This document shows positions 45,090 to 56,210 of a stretch of 64,000 nucleotides of DNA, in pieces. The position numbers were made by a program, and so were the translations under genes. Under the pieces are notes generated by a model. It was not told the DNA's origin and searched no databases. It worked only from the letters and a program-made list of their open reading frames with translations. How positions within the stretch are numbered: the first letter of the stretch is position 1; each line of letters opens with the position of its first letter. Origin of the DNA: Loripinus fragilis (lineage: Eukaryota > Mollusca > Bivalvia > Lucinida > Lucinidae); the NCBI GenBank assembly GCA_964019695.1, contig OZ026525.1:64760253-64824252 (forward strand), given 5' to 3'.

Positions 45090-45256
45090 CTTCACATATA
45101 TCACAATATGGCCTTATCTGGTTCCTTTCACCATGGTACTGGGACGGAGGTGGGCTGTCTGACATCTCCTGGAGGGGACAGTCTTCAGTCTCGTGACTGT
45201 CAAATATGTCACAAATATCACAGAACATTCTTGGAGCTGAGCGTCTAGTAGGAGTT
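45090..45256 (-). CDS. CLIP1: CLIP-170 orthologue, exon with first zinc knuckle and half of the second
   Basis: 167 bp between acceptor TTAACTTATTTTAG (AG at 45257-45258) and donor GAAG|GTATGA. It encodes [11 protein letters not shown], the knuckle [15 protein letters not shown] (CX2CX5HX4C), a Ser/Pro/His linker and RPYCDICE, the start of the second knuckle. Vertebrate CLIP-170 has the same order: an RLFCDICD knuckle, a linker with HHG, and an RPYCEICE knuckle. In CLIP-170 these knuckles mediate dynactin and LIS1 interactions and intramolecular folding. The phases (2 in, 1 out) agree with both neighbours. Confidence 0.95.
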
Positions 45257-45465
45257 CTAAAATAAGTTAACAAGTTGAAAGTCCAAAAATTCAAAAATCA
45301 TAAAACCCAGAAATATAAACCTATTAAAGAGTGCTAATCATTGAAATAATATTTAGTTTCTGGTGAGTTCAGAAAATGATTTTTTTAGTTATTTTTCTGC
45401 TAGATTCATCAAGCTAATGTGGTATGCCAAGGGTACAATTTTCTCGATAGTAATTTTTAACAAGA

Positions 45466-46286
45466 GGGCCCTAGGGCCCTGGATCGCTCATCTGAATCTT
45501 GGCACATGAGATGTTGTTTTGGCCCTATTTCTATTTTTAGCTCTGGTGGCCATTTTGCTCAGCTGAGCTGAACTGTGTGAGCAATTTTGGTAGAGGTCAT
45601 CATGAGGAACATTTCTGTGAAATTATTTTGAATTTGGATCAGTGCTTCAGGAGATGTTGTTTAAAGATATTTTTTATCTGGAGCTCTGGTGGCCCCTTTG
45701 TTTGGCAAAGCAAAACCAAATTGTGATATTATGCTAGAGGACATTATGAGAAACATTTTTTGAATTTGGACCAGAGGTTCAGAAGGAATTGTTCAAAGAT
45801 ATTTCTTATCTAGAGCTCTGGTGGCCCTTTTGTTCAGCGGAGCCAAATCATTTGTACAATTTTGGTATTTCTGTGAAATAATTTTGAATTTGGACCAGTG
45901 GTTCAGGAGGAGATATCGTTTAAACATATTTCTCATCTTGAGCTTTGGCAGCACTTTTGTTCAGCACAGCAGAACCATTTGTGTAATTTTGGTATAGAGC
46001 ATCATGAGAAACATTTCTGTAAAAAATTATTTTGAATTTTGACCAGTGATTCAGGAGATGTTTTTTAAAAGATTTCTTATCTAGAGCTGTGGCGGCTCAA
46101 TGTAGTATGGACTGGAAACAATTATGCAATTTTGGTAGAGGGCATTATGGGGAACATTCATATTAAATTATTTTAAATTTGGACCAGTGGTTCGGAAGAT
46201 GTCCTTTAAAGAAAAAGTTTAGGGATGACACACAACGGACGAAGAACGATCACAATAGCTCAATTCAGCTCAGGTGAGCTAAAAAC
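45466..46286 (+). repeat. Tandem repeat element R14 (~130-bp units)
   Basis: Begins AACAAGAGGGCCCTAGGGCC and TGGATCGCTCATCTGAATC. It has five or six units of GAGCTCTGGTGGCCC..., TTTGGTAGAGG..., AATTTGGACCAGTGGTTCAG, and ends with GATGACACACAACGGACGAA and AGCTCAGGTGAGCTAAAAAC. The defined start and end suggest a mobile element with internal tandem repeats, like the insertion at 49032-50180. Confidence 0.75.
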
Positions 46287-46660
46287 TAAATAGTGAAAAC
46301 TGCCTGGTACAGAATAGTGGTGTAAAATTATTTTTTTACCTCACTCCCCCTGCAGGACTAGTGGGGGAGAAAATCTACTCGCCCTTGTGAAATTATCATT
46401 TGCCCTTAAGAATTAATCATATTTGTATCATATTGATACATTTTCATTGCTTTTGTACAAGTTTACACATGTTGCATTGTATTTTAAATTGTGTTGTATA
46501 TATTGATCAAAAGTTGAAAGTTTTAGCTACCCCACACTAACGTTTATTTTTGGAAATCTGGGAGGTGACTCTCAAAGGAGAGTCAGCTCTAAAACCCTGA
46601 AACTAAGCCTATGAATATCAAGAAAAGTTTCAACCAATTTACCATGTATTGTAATTACTC

Positions 46661-47314
46661 TTGGAGAAAATCAAAATTTATGACTTAAAAAATTTCCAGA
46701 ATATTATCATATATGTGTCTGGGAATGATGCTTCTCAAAACATTGACATTGAGTACATTGAAGAAAAATATGAACAACTTGTGTGTCTTATTAAAGATAA
46801 AAACCCAACCATAAATATTTACTTGTGCAGTATCTGTCCACGTGGGGACACTTGTGTTGATGATATTAATGAGGTAATAAAAAGACAAAGTGATATTCAT
46901 GGAGGAACCTTCATCGATATAAACAAAACTTTCTATAATAAAAACAACCAGTTGAAATCACATTTTTACAAACCCAGGGACAACATTCATTTGTCTCCTT
47001 CGGGCACAAGAGGACTGCTTGGTTGTATCAATCAGCACATAGACATTGTTGAAAGTTTCAAGCACTGTGCCTATTATGGACCATCAGCTAAGATAGACAG
47101 TGCGGCTTACCCTAGACGGAATGAGAGCAGACTGTCTGCTCCCTCGTCCAACAACCACCATGGAAGAGGGGTCCAACACCATAATAATGCGGAGAGACGT
47201 TTTAAATGTGGATTGACAAACCATAAAACTTACCAGTGTCGCCACAAAAAACAGTTACAATGTTATATTTGCAAGTTTTATGGTCATAAAGATTCAGTGT
47301 GTTGGAACTTTTAG
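46661..47314 (+). CDS. LINE ORF1 protein: SGNH/esterase-like domain plus zinc knuckles
   Basis: 217 codons remain. The first ~150 residues match the esterase-type domain found in ORF1 of CR1 elements: IIIYVSGNDAS (block with GND), a YLCSICPRGD strand, and DNIHLSPSGTRGLL (the D..H block). The catalytic GxSxG-like block would lie upstream, so the 5' end is truncated or out of frame. The C-terminus has two cysteine/histidine motifs: FKCGLTNHKTYQC, in which the first Cys of a CCHC knuckle is replaced, and CYICKFYGHKDSVC, an intact CX2CX4HX4C knuckle. The protein would bind LINE RNA. The stop at 47312-47314 directly precedes the ORF2 frame. Confidence 0.8.
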   Translation: MEKIKIYDLKNFQNIIIYVSGNDASQNIDIEYIEEKYEQLVCLIKDKNPTINIYLCSICPRGDTCVDDINEVIKRQSDIHGGTFIDINKTFYNKNNQLKSHFYKPRDNIHLSPSGTRGLLGCINQHIDIVESFKHCAYYGPSAKIDSAAYPRRNESRLSAPSSNNHHGRGVQHHNNAERRFKCGLTNHKTYQCRHKKQLQCYICKFYGHKDSVCWNF

Positions 47315-49031
47315 GACAGTGGCAAATATGCCCTTGATTTTGAAAAACACCCTATATTTCTGTCAGAAAATAGATACTATTCTCTATCAGATATATGTGG
47401 TGCTTGTAATTGTATCAGCTGTGAATGTAATGATTTAGACTCAAATGTACCTTCAAAAATAATTTCCTTTTATCAAAATGATACTTCATCTTCAGAAACA
47501 GTCAATGACTACATATATGATTTATCTACACTTTTTGATCAAAGTTTTGAAACTAATATTCAATACACAAATCTTACCATTGATAACAATGTGCATGAAC
47601 ATACTACTGAAAACAATGTGCATGACTCTACTTGTTCTTCCATGAGTGCACAAAGCATGCTGAATTTAAGTTTAGGTAAAAAAGGTTTTAAAATGGGTCA
47701 CTTAAATGTTCAGGGAATTCAGAACAAAATTGAACAAACTGATTTACTGCTTAATAGCTCTGGAAATGACATTCATTTGTTTGGACTGAGTGTGAGCAAA
47801 TTAAATGACTCCCACACTTCTAACTTTTTTAATATCAAAAACTTTCAACTTTTCCGGAAAGACAGAGTTATTTCTGCTGTAAGACCTGAACAAGGGGGCG
47901 GAATTATTGTCTATGTGAAAGATGGAATCAAGTGTGAGAGGAGATTAGAGTTAGAATGTGAGAACATTGAATGTATTTGGTTAGAAATTTTCCCTAAAAA
48001 TAGCAAAAGTTTTTTGATTGGTAGTATGTATAGGCATCCCAATGAAACTGTTCAGTGGAATGAAATTTTTGACAATCAATTTGATAAAATATTAGCATGT
48101 GAAAAGGAAATTTATTTGATGGGTGACTTTATTCGCGACTTACTGCAGGTCAATACAAAGAAAACTTGGCTTGAATATATGGAATCATTTGGCCTTGAAC
48201 AAATTGTTATGTCTCCAACTAGAATTACAGATCATTTAGAAACACTAATTGACCATATATATTGTAATAATTTAATTAATGTACTCTCAACAAAGGTGCC
48301 GATCTTGGGGCTTAGTGATCATTTCCCTGTTTTCGTAACAAGAAAACTAAATTCATCTTCAGTACTTAAAAAGTCTCATCATTCAATTTCATGTAGGTCT
48401 TTCAAAAATTTCAATGAAACTGAATTTATTAATGATTTGTCTTCAACGCCTTGGGATGTTATCAAAATATTTGATGATACTGTTGAAAGCTGGTCTTCTT
48501 TATTTTTAGACATTATTGATAAGCATTTACCTTTAAAACAGCATCGTGTTAAACGTAAACAACAGCCAAAATGGCTTAATGGAGAAATAATAGAGGCAAT
48601 AAAAACAAGAGACAGGTACAAGTCTATAAATGATAATGAGCAGTATAAAATTTGGCGCAATAAGGTATGTTCCCTGATAAAACAATTTAAAAAACATCAG
48701 TATTCTGAAATTTTAAATGAAAATGCTAACAATCCTGCCAGTGTTTGGAAACTATTCAAAGAAATTGGGGCAAGTAAATGTAAGGACAGTTGTGGAATAT
48801 TTTCATTGAAAGTTGACAATAATAGCATTGAAAATCCAAAAGATTTTGCAGATCAGTTCAATAAATATTTTGTTTCAGTAGCATCAAAAATCAAAGAACC
48901 GCCTTTGGCATCTAATTTTGATAAACTAAAAGAGTTCTGTGATAAGAAAATCCCTGCAAATACTTATTTTTCAATACCATGTATCTCACAAGAAAAAGTA
49001 GAAAAATATCTTAACAAGAAATGTCACAAAC
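47315..49031 (+). pseudogene. LINE ORF2, endonuclease part (catalytic residues substituted)
   Basis: Open from the ORF1 stop to the insertion at ~49032; the first in-frame ATG is near 47641. The APE-like endonuclease runs from GHLNVQGIQNK to LGLSDHFPV. The SDH near the end is intact. However, the catalytic-type E of LSETWL is replaced (LSVSKL), and GDFN reads GDFIRDLL, so two positions conserved in active enzymes are lost. The linker PKWLNGEI...RDRY...Y..WRN, typical of CR1/L2 ORF2, follows. The reading stops at a repeat insertion after VEKYLNKK. Confidence 0.85.
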
Positions 49032-50180
49032 ACGTGACGAATGCCCCCAAAGGAATTGGTCTAGCATAAGACACATTTGAGGAAAATTAGCTGTAATATA
49101 GCACGAAAAACCTAGAAATGAGGCAAGAAGTCAATGTCAAGGTAAAAGTGACTCAAAATGGTTTGCACCACTCCGCCATCCAAAGAGGAATCACCAACCC
49201 AAATTTAGGATTCCTACATCAAATAATATAGGAAATATGCTCTGGACACAATAATTCTTACAACTAGGTCAGAGGTCAAGGTCACAGTGACCCAAAAATG
49301 GTTTGTGACACTCCGGCATCCTGTGATGCATTTACATACCAAATTTGGAATTCTTATTTCAAAGAATATAGGAGATATGCACCAGTTTCTAGAAGCTAGG
49401 TCAAAGGTCAAGTTCAAGGTCACAGTGATTTAATTATGGTACGCCACACTTCGTCATCCCAAGATGCATCCACACACCAAATTTGAGATTCCTACCTCAA
49501 ATAATATAAGAGATATGCTCTGGACATGATTATTCTAAAAAACTAGGTCAGAGGTCAAGGTCACAGTGACCCAAAAATAGTACATGACACTCGGCTATCC
49601 CAAGATGCATCCACACACCAAATTTGGAATTCCTAACTCAAAGAATATAAGGGATATGCTCTGGACACAATAATTCTTAAAACTAGGTCAGAGGTCAAGG
49701 TCACAGTGACCCAAAAATGGTATGTGTCACCCCGTCATCCCAAGATGCATATACACACAAAATTTAGAATTCCTATCTCAAAGAATATAGGAGATATGCA
49801 CCAGACTCAATGCATTTTCTAGAAACTAGGTCAGAGGTCAATTCAAGGTCACAGTGACCCAATTATGGTACGCGACACTTCGTCATCCCAAGATGCATCC
49901 ACACACCAAATATGAGATTCCTACCTCAAATAATATAAGAGATATGCTCTGGACACGATTATTCTAAAAACTAGGTCAGAGGTCAAGGTCAAGGTCACAG
50001 TGACCCGAAAATGGTACGCGACACTCCGCCATCCCAAGATGTATCCACACACCAAATTTGGAATTCCTACCTCCAAGAATATAGGAAATATGGACCGGAC
50101 ACGAAAGCGGGACCGACGGACTGACGGACGGACGGACAGTGCGATTACTATATGCCTCCCAAAGTTCCTTTGGGGGCATA
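49032..50180 (+). mobile_element. ~1.15-kb insertion with ~142-bp tandem units and stacked AGGTCA motifs
   Basis: Ends carry TGCCCCCAAAGGAA (about 49042) and, inverted, TTCCTTTGGGGGCA (about 50166-50179). Between them are about seven ~133-147 bp units. Most contain CTAGGTCAGAGGTCAAGGTC + ACAGTGACCC, then CAAGATGCATCCACACACC and GGAGATATGCTCTGGACA. The 3' part has GGACGGACGGACAG. I saw no clear target duplication. LINE ORF2 resumes after it (NIDITKATGSDNIG). No coding capacity. Confidence 0.85.
49266..50006 (+). promoter_or_regulatory. Array of nuclear-receptor-type sites (five ERE-like 15-mers)
   Basis: AGGTCACAGTGACCC, one base from the consensus oestrogen response element AGGTCAnnnTGACCT, occurs at 49279-49293, 49558-49572, 49698-49712, 49846-49860 and 49992-50006. 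Each is preceded within 1-12 bp by further direct AGGTCA half-sites (DR1 spacing at 49266-49278, and AGGTCAAAGGTCA at 49398-49410). About nineteen AGGTCA copies lie on the plus strand. Binding is inferred from motif identity only. Confidence 0.6.
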
Positions 50181-51690
50181 AAAACATTGATATTACCAAA
50201 GCCACTGGCTCTGATAACATTGGGGCCAGATTACTTAAGCTAGCAGCTCCTTTTATTTCTGACAGTTTAATGTATATCTGTAATCAAAGCATACTTAATT
50301 CAACTTTTCCAGATAAGTGGAAAGAGGGAAAAGTAAGACCCTTATATAAAAATGGCCCTAAGGATGACACTAATAATTATAGACCCATTTCAATTTTGCC
50401 TGTCATGTCAAAAATGCTAGAAAAAACATGTGCATGACTCCTTAATGACTTATTTGACCTCTCATAAATTGCTTCATTCAACACAATCAGGTTTCAGACC
50501 CAATCATTCCTGTGAAACAGCATTGCTTCAGATGATCAACAAATTCCTAGAGGCTATAAATACCAGTCAGATAATTGGTATGGTCATGGTTGATTTTAGG
50601 AAAGCCTTTGATTTGGTAGATCACTATAAGACACTATAAACTTTCAGATAAAACAATGAATTGGTTTTCTTCTTATTTGTTGGACAGGAAGCAGAAAGTC
50701 GTCATAAATAATATTGAATCAAGAACTGAGAATGTTTTGTTTGGTGTGCCTCAAGGGTCAATCTTGGGTCCATTGTTATTTTTAATGTTTATAAATGATC
50801 TACCACTATATACCAATAATGTCTCTACCGATCTTTATGCGGACGACACCACATTGTATATGATTGGTGAAACTCAAGATTATATTGAGCAAAACTTGCA
50901 GATAGCTTTACAAAATCTTTCTGAATGGTGTAAGCTCAATGGAATGTTATTAAACACAGAAAAAACCAAGGCAATGTTAATTACCACCTTTCAAAAACGT
51001 CTTCATCTTCATAATGACATTTTGCTTTTATCTTACAACAATGATGCTTTGAACTCAGTTGAAAATGAGAAAGTTCTTGGTGTTCGCATTGATAACAATC
51101 TAACCTGGTCTATTCATATTAATTTTATTGCTAAGAAAATTTCTTCAAATCTATGGCTATTATCCAAATTGAAGGACTATTTATCCACCAAACACAGAGT
51201 ACAATTTTACAAAACATATATTCAACCCCACATTGACTATTGTTCTACAATATGGGGAGGAACATCTCAATATAATCTAAACAGAATTTATAGGTTACAA
51301 AAAAGAGCTGTTAAAATCATTGTAAATTACCAATATGATAACATTGCCAACAGTATGGATGAGCTTAAAATTCTAAACATATTTGAACGCATTTTCCTCA
51401 GGAAGGCTAAATTTATGTTTAAAGTTTCTAAATCCGTCCTACCCTCATATGTAAATCAAATGTTCTCTTTTCGACCTTTTAATGAAACGCTTCAATCTCT
51501 AAGATCAATAGGTGCATTTGATTTTTATACTCCAAGACCACAAAAAGAAATTTTCAAACAAAGCTTAATTTATTCAGGTCCAGTCATTTGGAATAACTTA
51601 CCAGACTGTTTAAAGAATTTAGAAACTGTTGACTCTTTTCATAGACATTGTATTAAGTGGATGAAATCCAGTCTATCTTTCAATCTTTGA
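50181..51690 (+). pseudogene. LINE ORF2, reverse transcriptase part with two frame breaks
   Basis: The domain runs in three frames. (i) To about 50436: TKATGSDNIGARLLKLAAP, VRPLYKNGPK and NYRPISILPV (motifs 1-2). (ii) 50430-50639: SGFRPNHSCETALL and VDFRKAFDLVDH (motif A with its Asp). (iii) 50656-51690: LFGVPQGSILGPLLF (motif B), DLYADDTTLY (motif C, catalytic YADD intact), then the RT C-terminal region RLQKRAVKII. A few residues between motif A and SDKTMNWF appear deleted. The stop is at 51688-51690. Confidence 0.9.
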
Positions 51691-51732
51691 AACTAATATA
51701 ATTATATGTCCATATGAACATAATTTTGAGCG

Positions 51733-51840
51733 TAAAATTGTGAATATGTTTTGTTCCTCAGTTTAATCATTTAGTTTGGTGCTCATAAGAAGCGTCACAT
51801 TGAGACGCTTCTTTTGAGAACCCATGTGTGTAGATAAAAT
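51733..51840. mobile_element. Foldback element R4 in the LINE 3' UTR
   Basis: GTGAATATGTTTTGTTCCTC, core AAGCGTCACATTGAGACGCTTC. It inserted into, or was captured by, the LINE 3' end. Confidence 0.7.
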
Positions 51841-52063
51841 TGGTATTACTAATCACTTGTATCTAGGGGTATGATATATATGATACTTATGTAAAAAGTA
51901 TGCCTGTGTGTATGTAGGTTTGAAAGTGTTCCATGATGTTTGTATTATCTTGTATACATGTAAATCATCTTTGTATTTTATACTTGTATTATTTTTTGGT
52001 GGTAATTCATAGAGGGCCTCATGGAAGATTAGCTTTTTTTTTGCTAAATGTGTTACCCTCTGA

Positions 52064-52094
<31 letters not shown>

Positions 52095-52752
52095 TATATT
52101 GAAATGAAAGCAATAAAATATTCAAATAACACAATCTTGGTTTTATCATCACCTCCCCCTGTTTTATTTTTGCCAAATAATACCTCGCTGTGACATTATT
52201 AAACAACCAGTGTTGAAATAAACAAAAAAAAAAGTGTAATATGTCTGAAATCCGCCTGCCATTTTAGACGAACCCTGTCGTCTAACTCCCCATAAAGCTG
52301 GGGCTCCGTGAATAATTTCTTCTGAAACATCGCTCCTGGGGAGTTTAATTGTACCAGTTAGAAATTGCGCATGAGTAGTTGTAACAATCGGATATAAACA
52401 TACTTTTCAAAAAAACAAAAGATCGACGATCTTTGTTTTACTTTTGTTTTGTCATTTCTGAAGGTTAAAATACATTTTTCAATGTCTGAAAATACACTCA
52501 CCGGTAAGGGCGAGCTTGGCAGGTATATTACTCAACCCAATCCAAAGTTTACTCACCAATACGAGCGGGCGAGTGGAATTTTACACCCATGCAGAAACTT
52601 TGTTGTAACTTTTTGCATGCTGGGTATTTTTCATGCTTTTGTCATCTGCTTACTTTTTCTTAAAATTATCTTTCTCAAAAATTTCACAATCTGAGTGTCA
52701 AATTCACTATCAGTGTCGAACAGTTTGGATTCAGATCAGGACCTATGTTCTG

Positions 52753-52933
52753 TCTTTACGTCCTATCAACAATCTTTCAGTTATAAAAAAACAGGTCTTC
52801 CTGGGTTGAACCAGTACTAAGCTAAGATTAATGTGTCTTGCTGAAGGACACAACGCAGTGACGCCGGTGAGGTTCGAACCCGGGGGCCTTTAGTCTCGAG
52901 TCAAGCACTCTACCACTGAGACACTGCGCTCCC
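52753..52933 (-). mobile_element. tRNA-derived SINE, copy 3
   Basis: Minus-strand head with TGTCTCAGTGGTAGAGTGC (A box) and GGGTTCGAACC (B box). Flanks CTATGTTCTG (52743-52752) and CTACGTTCTG (52934-52943) are a duplication with one mismatch. It splits an R5-type hairpin (CAGTTTGGATTCAGATCAGG ... GATCTGAG). Confidence 0.88.
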
Positions 52934-53024
52934 CTACGTTCTGCCGGTCGTGATCTGAGTCTTAAGTGTTTGCAAAGGTTATCAGCAAAGACAAAAAGTG
53001 CCACTAGCAAGGAAAGAGTTTGAA

Positions 53025-53330
53025 AATAAAGGAGTACATGAGTACTCATGTTTTATTGAATTTATTAAATGAGTTGGCTTACCGAGCATTTTATCTCTTT
53101 TTCGCAACGAGTTTAATAAATTCAATAATACAAGAGCACGAATATTAGATTCTATTTATCATATGACATTAAGATTACTCTGAAATCTCATTTCTGCCGT
53201 AAAATGTTATAACTTTGGCATTATTTACGCAATGTTGTCATGGACGTCATTATGTTTCCCAAAAATCTGTAAACCACTAGTTGTTTATCGATTTTATTGC
53301 AGGGGGTGATTTCACTCCCAGACGCGACTT
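53025..53330 (+). mobile_element. Foldback element R2, copy
   Basis: GTACATGAGTACTCATG, TTTTATTGAATTTATTAAATG and mirror GAGTTTAATAAATTCAATAA; tail ends GATTTCACTCCCAGACGCGAC. It lies about 95 bp from CLIP1 exon 53424-53545. Confidence 0.8.
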
Positions 53331-53423
53331 CATATGATAAAAATCTAGTAATCCCTTCTATTAATTGTATCTCCGTTGTTAAAGATCACAAGTTAATAGC
53401 TGTGTGTTAGTGTTTAAACTCAC

Positions 53424-53545
53424 AAGACTTCCATAGAATCCTCTGCTCCATTCACCACTACACCTGACTCCATGGCCTCTAGCCTTTGTTTCAGTTCTTC
53501 ATTCTTGTGCTGAAGATCAACTATCACAGAGTTCAAAAACGTCAC
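53424..53545 (-). CDS. CLIP1: CLIP-170 orthologue, conserved FLNSVIVDLQ exon
   Basis: 122 bp between acceptor TTTTCTCAG (AG at 53546-53547) and donor GTCTT|GTGAGT, phase 0 in and 2 out. It encodes VTFLNSVIVDLQHKNEELK, the segment best conserved just before the zinc knuckles of vertebrate CLIP-170 (FLNSVIVDLQRKN), then a short Gly/Glu-rich tail. Joining to 45256 gives Leu and [16 protein letters not shown]. Without splicing the frame reaches a stop three bases past the donor. Confidence 0.94.
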
Positions 53546-53849
53546 CTGAGAAAACAAAAACAATTGCACATTTTCATACCCTTTACTGGAATATTGCTGT
53601 GAAGGCCCCTGCCTCTGTGCTAAAAAGACAAGCTGTTTTCCAAAAGAGGCCCCATTTAATTCTGAGTATGGGCCTTTTTGAAATGTAGGGGAAATGTATC
53701 CAATCTCTGCAACAATGTTTAGGGAAATGTATCCAAATCTCTGTAACAATGTTGTTTTCTATGAATAAAGCCCCACCATATTATTAACTGCCAGAAATAT
53801 AAACCCTCTCCCAAGACAAAGGACCAGATAGGGCAATCTTATTTAGCAG

Positions 53850-53997
53850 AAAATTGTGATTGATTTCCTATTATTCATCCTTTTAAACATAAGGTATCGG
53901 TGCTCAAAAGAACTGTCTAAACGAGATAGTTCTTTCAAGCACATAGGCCATATGTTGAGTATCCACAAAATAGGTTTGCCTTGAGAAATAAGAAAAT
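53850..53997. mobile_element. Foldback element R4, diverged copy
   Basis: GTGCTCAAAAGAACTGTCTA and mirror TAGTTCTTTCAAGCAC, with CTTGAGAAATAAGAAAATC at the right. Confidence 0.65.
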
Positions 53998-54009
53998 CCA
54001 CATTAATTA

Positions 54010-55110
54010 GCCACTCCTATCTTGAAGGCAAGGCTCTAGTACTGTAGACTACTTAATATTTGCGGCATCAAAATTTGGTGATTTTAAGACTGACATATTG
54101 GTGTAGTTTAATTTTGGTGGTTTTTCAATTTCATGTCCTTTTATAGTTATTATCTTTTCTCAAAGGGGCCACTTTTAAAGAAAAGAGTATGCTACCTATA
54201 TGGGGAGCATATTATTTCCTTTAACAGTGGCCCCAACTAAGAATTGGTTGTCTCTACAAATGAAAATATAACAGGTACTGTTCAAAGTTGATTTTTGACG
54301 ATACAGATACCAACATACAAAGTGTGTGTGTTCATTTATTCCTTATTGTGTAACTGAATTCAAAACTATTTTGCAGCCTCATATTTTGGTGATTTTTGTT
54401 TTTCCCACCAATAGCGCCAAATAAAAATACCCGCCAAATATAAATACAGTCCATGTATGATTTGAGTTTATAATGTTTGTTACTATCTATTTTGATGCTC
54501 ACACTAAACCAAGCCGAGGACCTTTACTGCAACCAAGGAGCAAAATAAATATTAAATACCAAAAACTTGCTAAAATGTTAGATTTGAATACTTGGATTTT
54601 AACAATTTAAAAATAATTTTATTAATTACACTAAAATTTATCCAGAAAACTTGTTATAATCATAATCAAGTTTGAAGTCTGCAACTATTATAGTTTACGA
54701 GATACCTGTAAATGCTAAGAAGGTACCTATGACAGATGGAAGAATGGACAGATGGACAAACCAAATGCTATATGCCTCTTTCAGTGTTTAAGGGATTAAA
54801 AGAAACATCTGTGGGTGCTTATGCAACCTAGACATTGTGATTAGCCATGACAAATTCATGAAATTTGGTCAGCCACAAAGGTTTCATTCTCTCCCAATAA
54901 AATATTCTCTTAACCCTTATACAGCCACTCTTTTTGCCCCCTGTAAATATTGCCTGCTTTTACATCTGCTGCATATATTTAATTTCACTTCAGACTAGAA
55001 TTTTTTCATGGAAGCAAACAATTTGAACCCTGATGGGCCATATTGTTTGCAATATAGGCTATCTATGAACATAAGCAGATGAGAGGAGCAGACGACAAAA
55101 GCAGGGGTGT
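54010..55110. other. CLIP1 intron, nothing recognised
   Basis: AT-rich. One small foldback at about 54170-54235 (GGGGCCACTTTTAAAG / CTTTAACAGTGGCCCC around an ATATGGGGAGCAT loop). No exon or ORF supported. Confidence 0.5.
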
Positions 55111-55114
55111 GGAA

Positions 55115-55495
55115 ATAGTAAAAAAATACTTGCCCAGGGACAAGTAAATGGCCATAATGTACTTGTCCTAAAGTGCTTACTTGTCTAAAACGGAAGATTA
55201 GCTTTACCTTTCATATAAACTATTGCGAAAATAGTATGAAACCAGATATAAACTACTTTGTAAACAGTGTAGACCCAGATCAGCTGGCTTCTGAAGAAGC
55301 CAGCTGATCAGGATACACACTGTTTTCTGTACAACAAGTGAGTTCATAATAATAAGTTGCAATTCGAGATAAAGAATTGCATTAACTTTCTTTATACTTG
55401 TCCAAGGACAAGTAAATATAAATTTCCAACTAGTCCTAAATGAAATGGGACCAGGTAGGACAAGTCAGGCATGGTATTTCCACAGCCCTGGACAC
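55115..55495. mobile_element. Foldback element with a nested R5 hairpin
   Basis: GGGTGTGGAAATAGT...CTTGCCCAGGGACAAGTA at the left mirrors TACTTGTCCAAGGACAAGTA...GGTATTTCCACAGCCC at the right. Between them a second hairpin (CAGTGTAGACCCAGATCAGC / GCTGATCAGGATACACACTG) is nested at 55262-55325. Confidence 0.75.
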
Positions 55496-56210
55496 AAGTC
55501 CTGACTGGTGGGCTAAGGGTTAATTTGTTGAACTATATGCATCACTAGCTACAGACTACCACCAATGAAATACCGGGCCCTGTGGCACAATCAGTAGCCA
55601 GTCCAGATGCAGATCCAGGGGTCACAAGTTCAATTGGGTCTCAGTCTCATACTTTTGTGGTGATTGATCATGAAATAGATTCTATGGTCATTCTCCTCCT
55701 TCTATGATTCAACAAGGGTTGGTGTCAGTTATAAGAGATAGTATGTGCATGCAGTACTGGTTACCTGCTTAGTCAAGCTTGACCAGGAAAATCTAGTTAG
55801 GCTAACTGACCTTATGACATGACCATAGCTGTTGACCGGTATGTAAAACCACAAACCAAACAAAAAACACCAGTGAAATAAAGCCAATGGGATCGACAGT
55901 AAAATGTTGCATTCCCCTTTGCTTTCTGATCAGACTTATTCCAATCTGTGACAGCAAAACCTAACAAAGGTGTAGTTTTTTTCTAATTCCCATTTTGAAG
56001 TGCTTGCACAAGTTTCTCCCAAAACAAAACTTACATATAAAACAGTGCATCACTGCAGGCAAACATACAGCTTTGATGTAAGATAATTTGTTAAAGAGAA
56101 GTAGAAAAATCAGTTCAACCTTATATACAGCCGACTCTCATTAACTGGACTATGCATAACTCATTACTATCACATTCCTATAATTGACACCAAGTCAAGG
56201 TCATATATCT

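Larger units (their letters stand above)
46640..52098 (+). mobile_element. CR1-like LINE, nearly full length, antisense in a CLIP1 intron
   Basis: It contains ORF1 (esterase-like domain and zinc knuckles), ORF2 endonuclease and reverse transcriptase, then a 3' end with AATAAAGACT followed by (ATT)n at about 52075-52098, the short 3' repeat expected for CR1/L2-type LINEs. A ~1.15-kb insertion splits ORF2 (49032-50180) and an R4 foldback (51733-51840) sits in the 3' UTR. The true 5' end is uncertain. It is inactive: two RT frame breaks, one insertion and substituted endonuclease residues. Confidence 0.88.
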
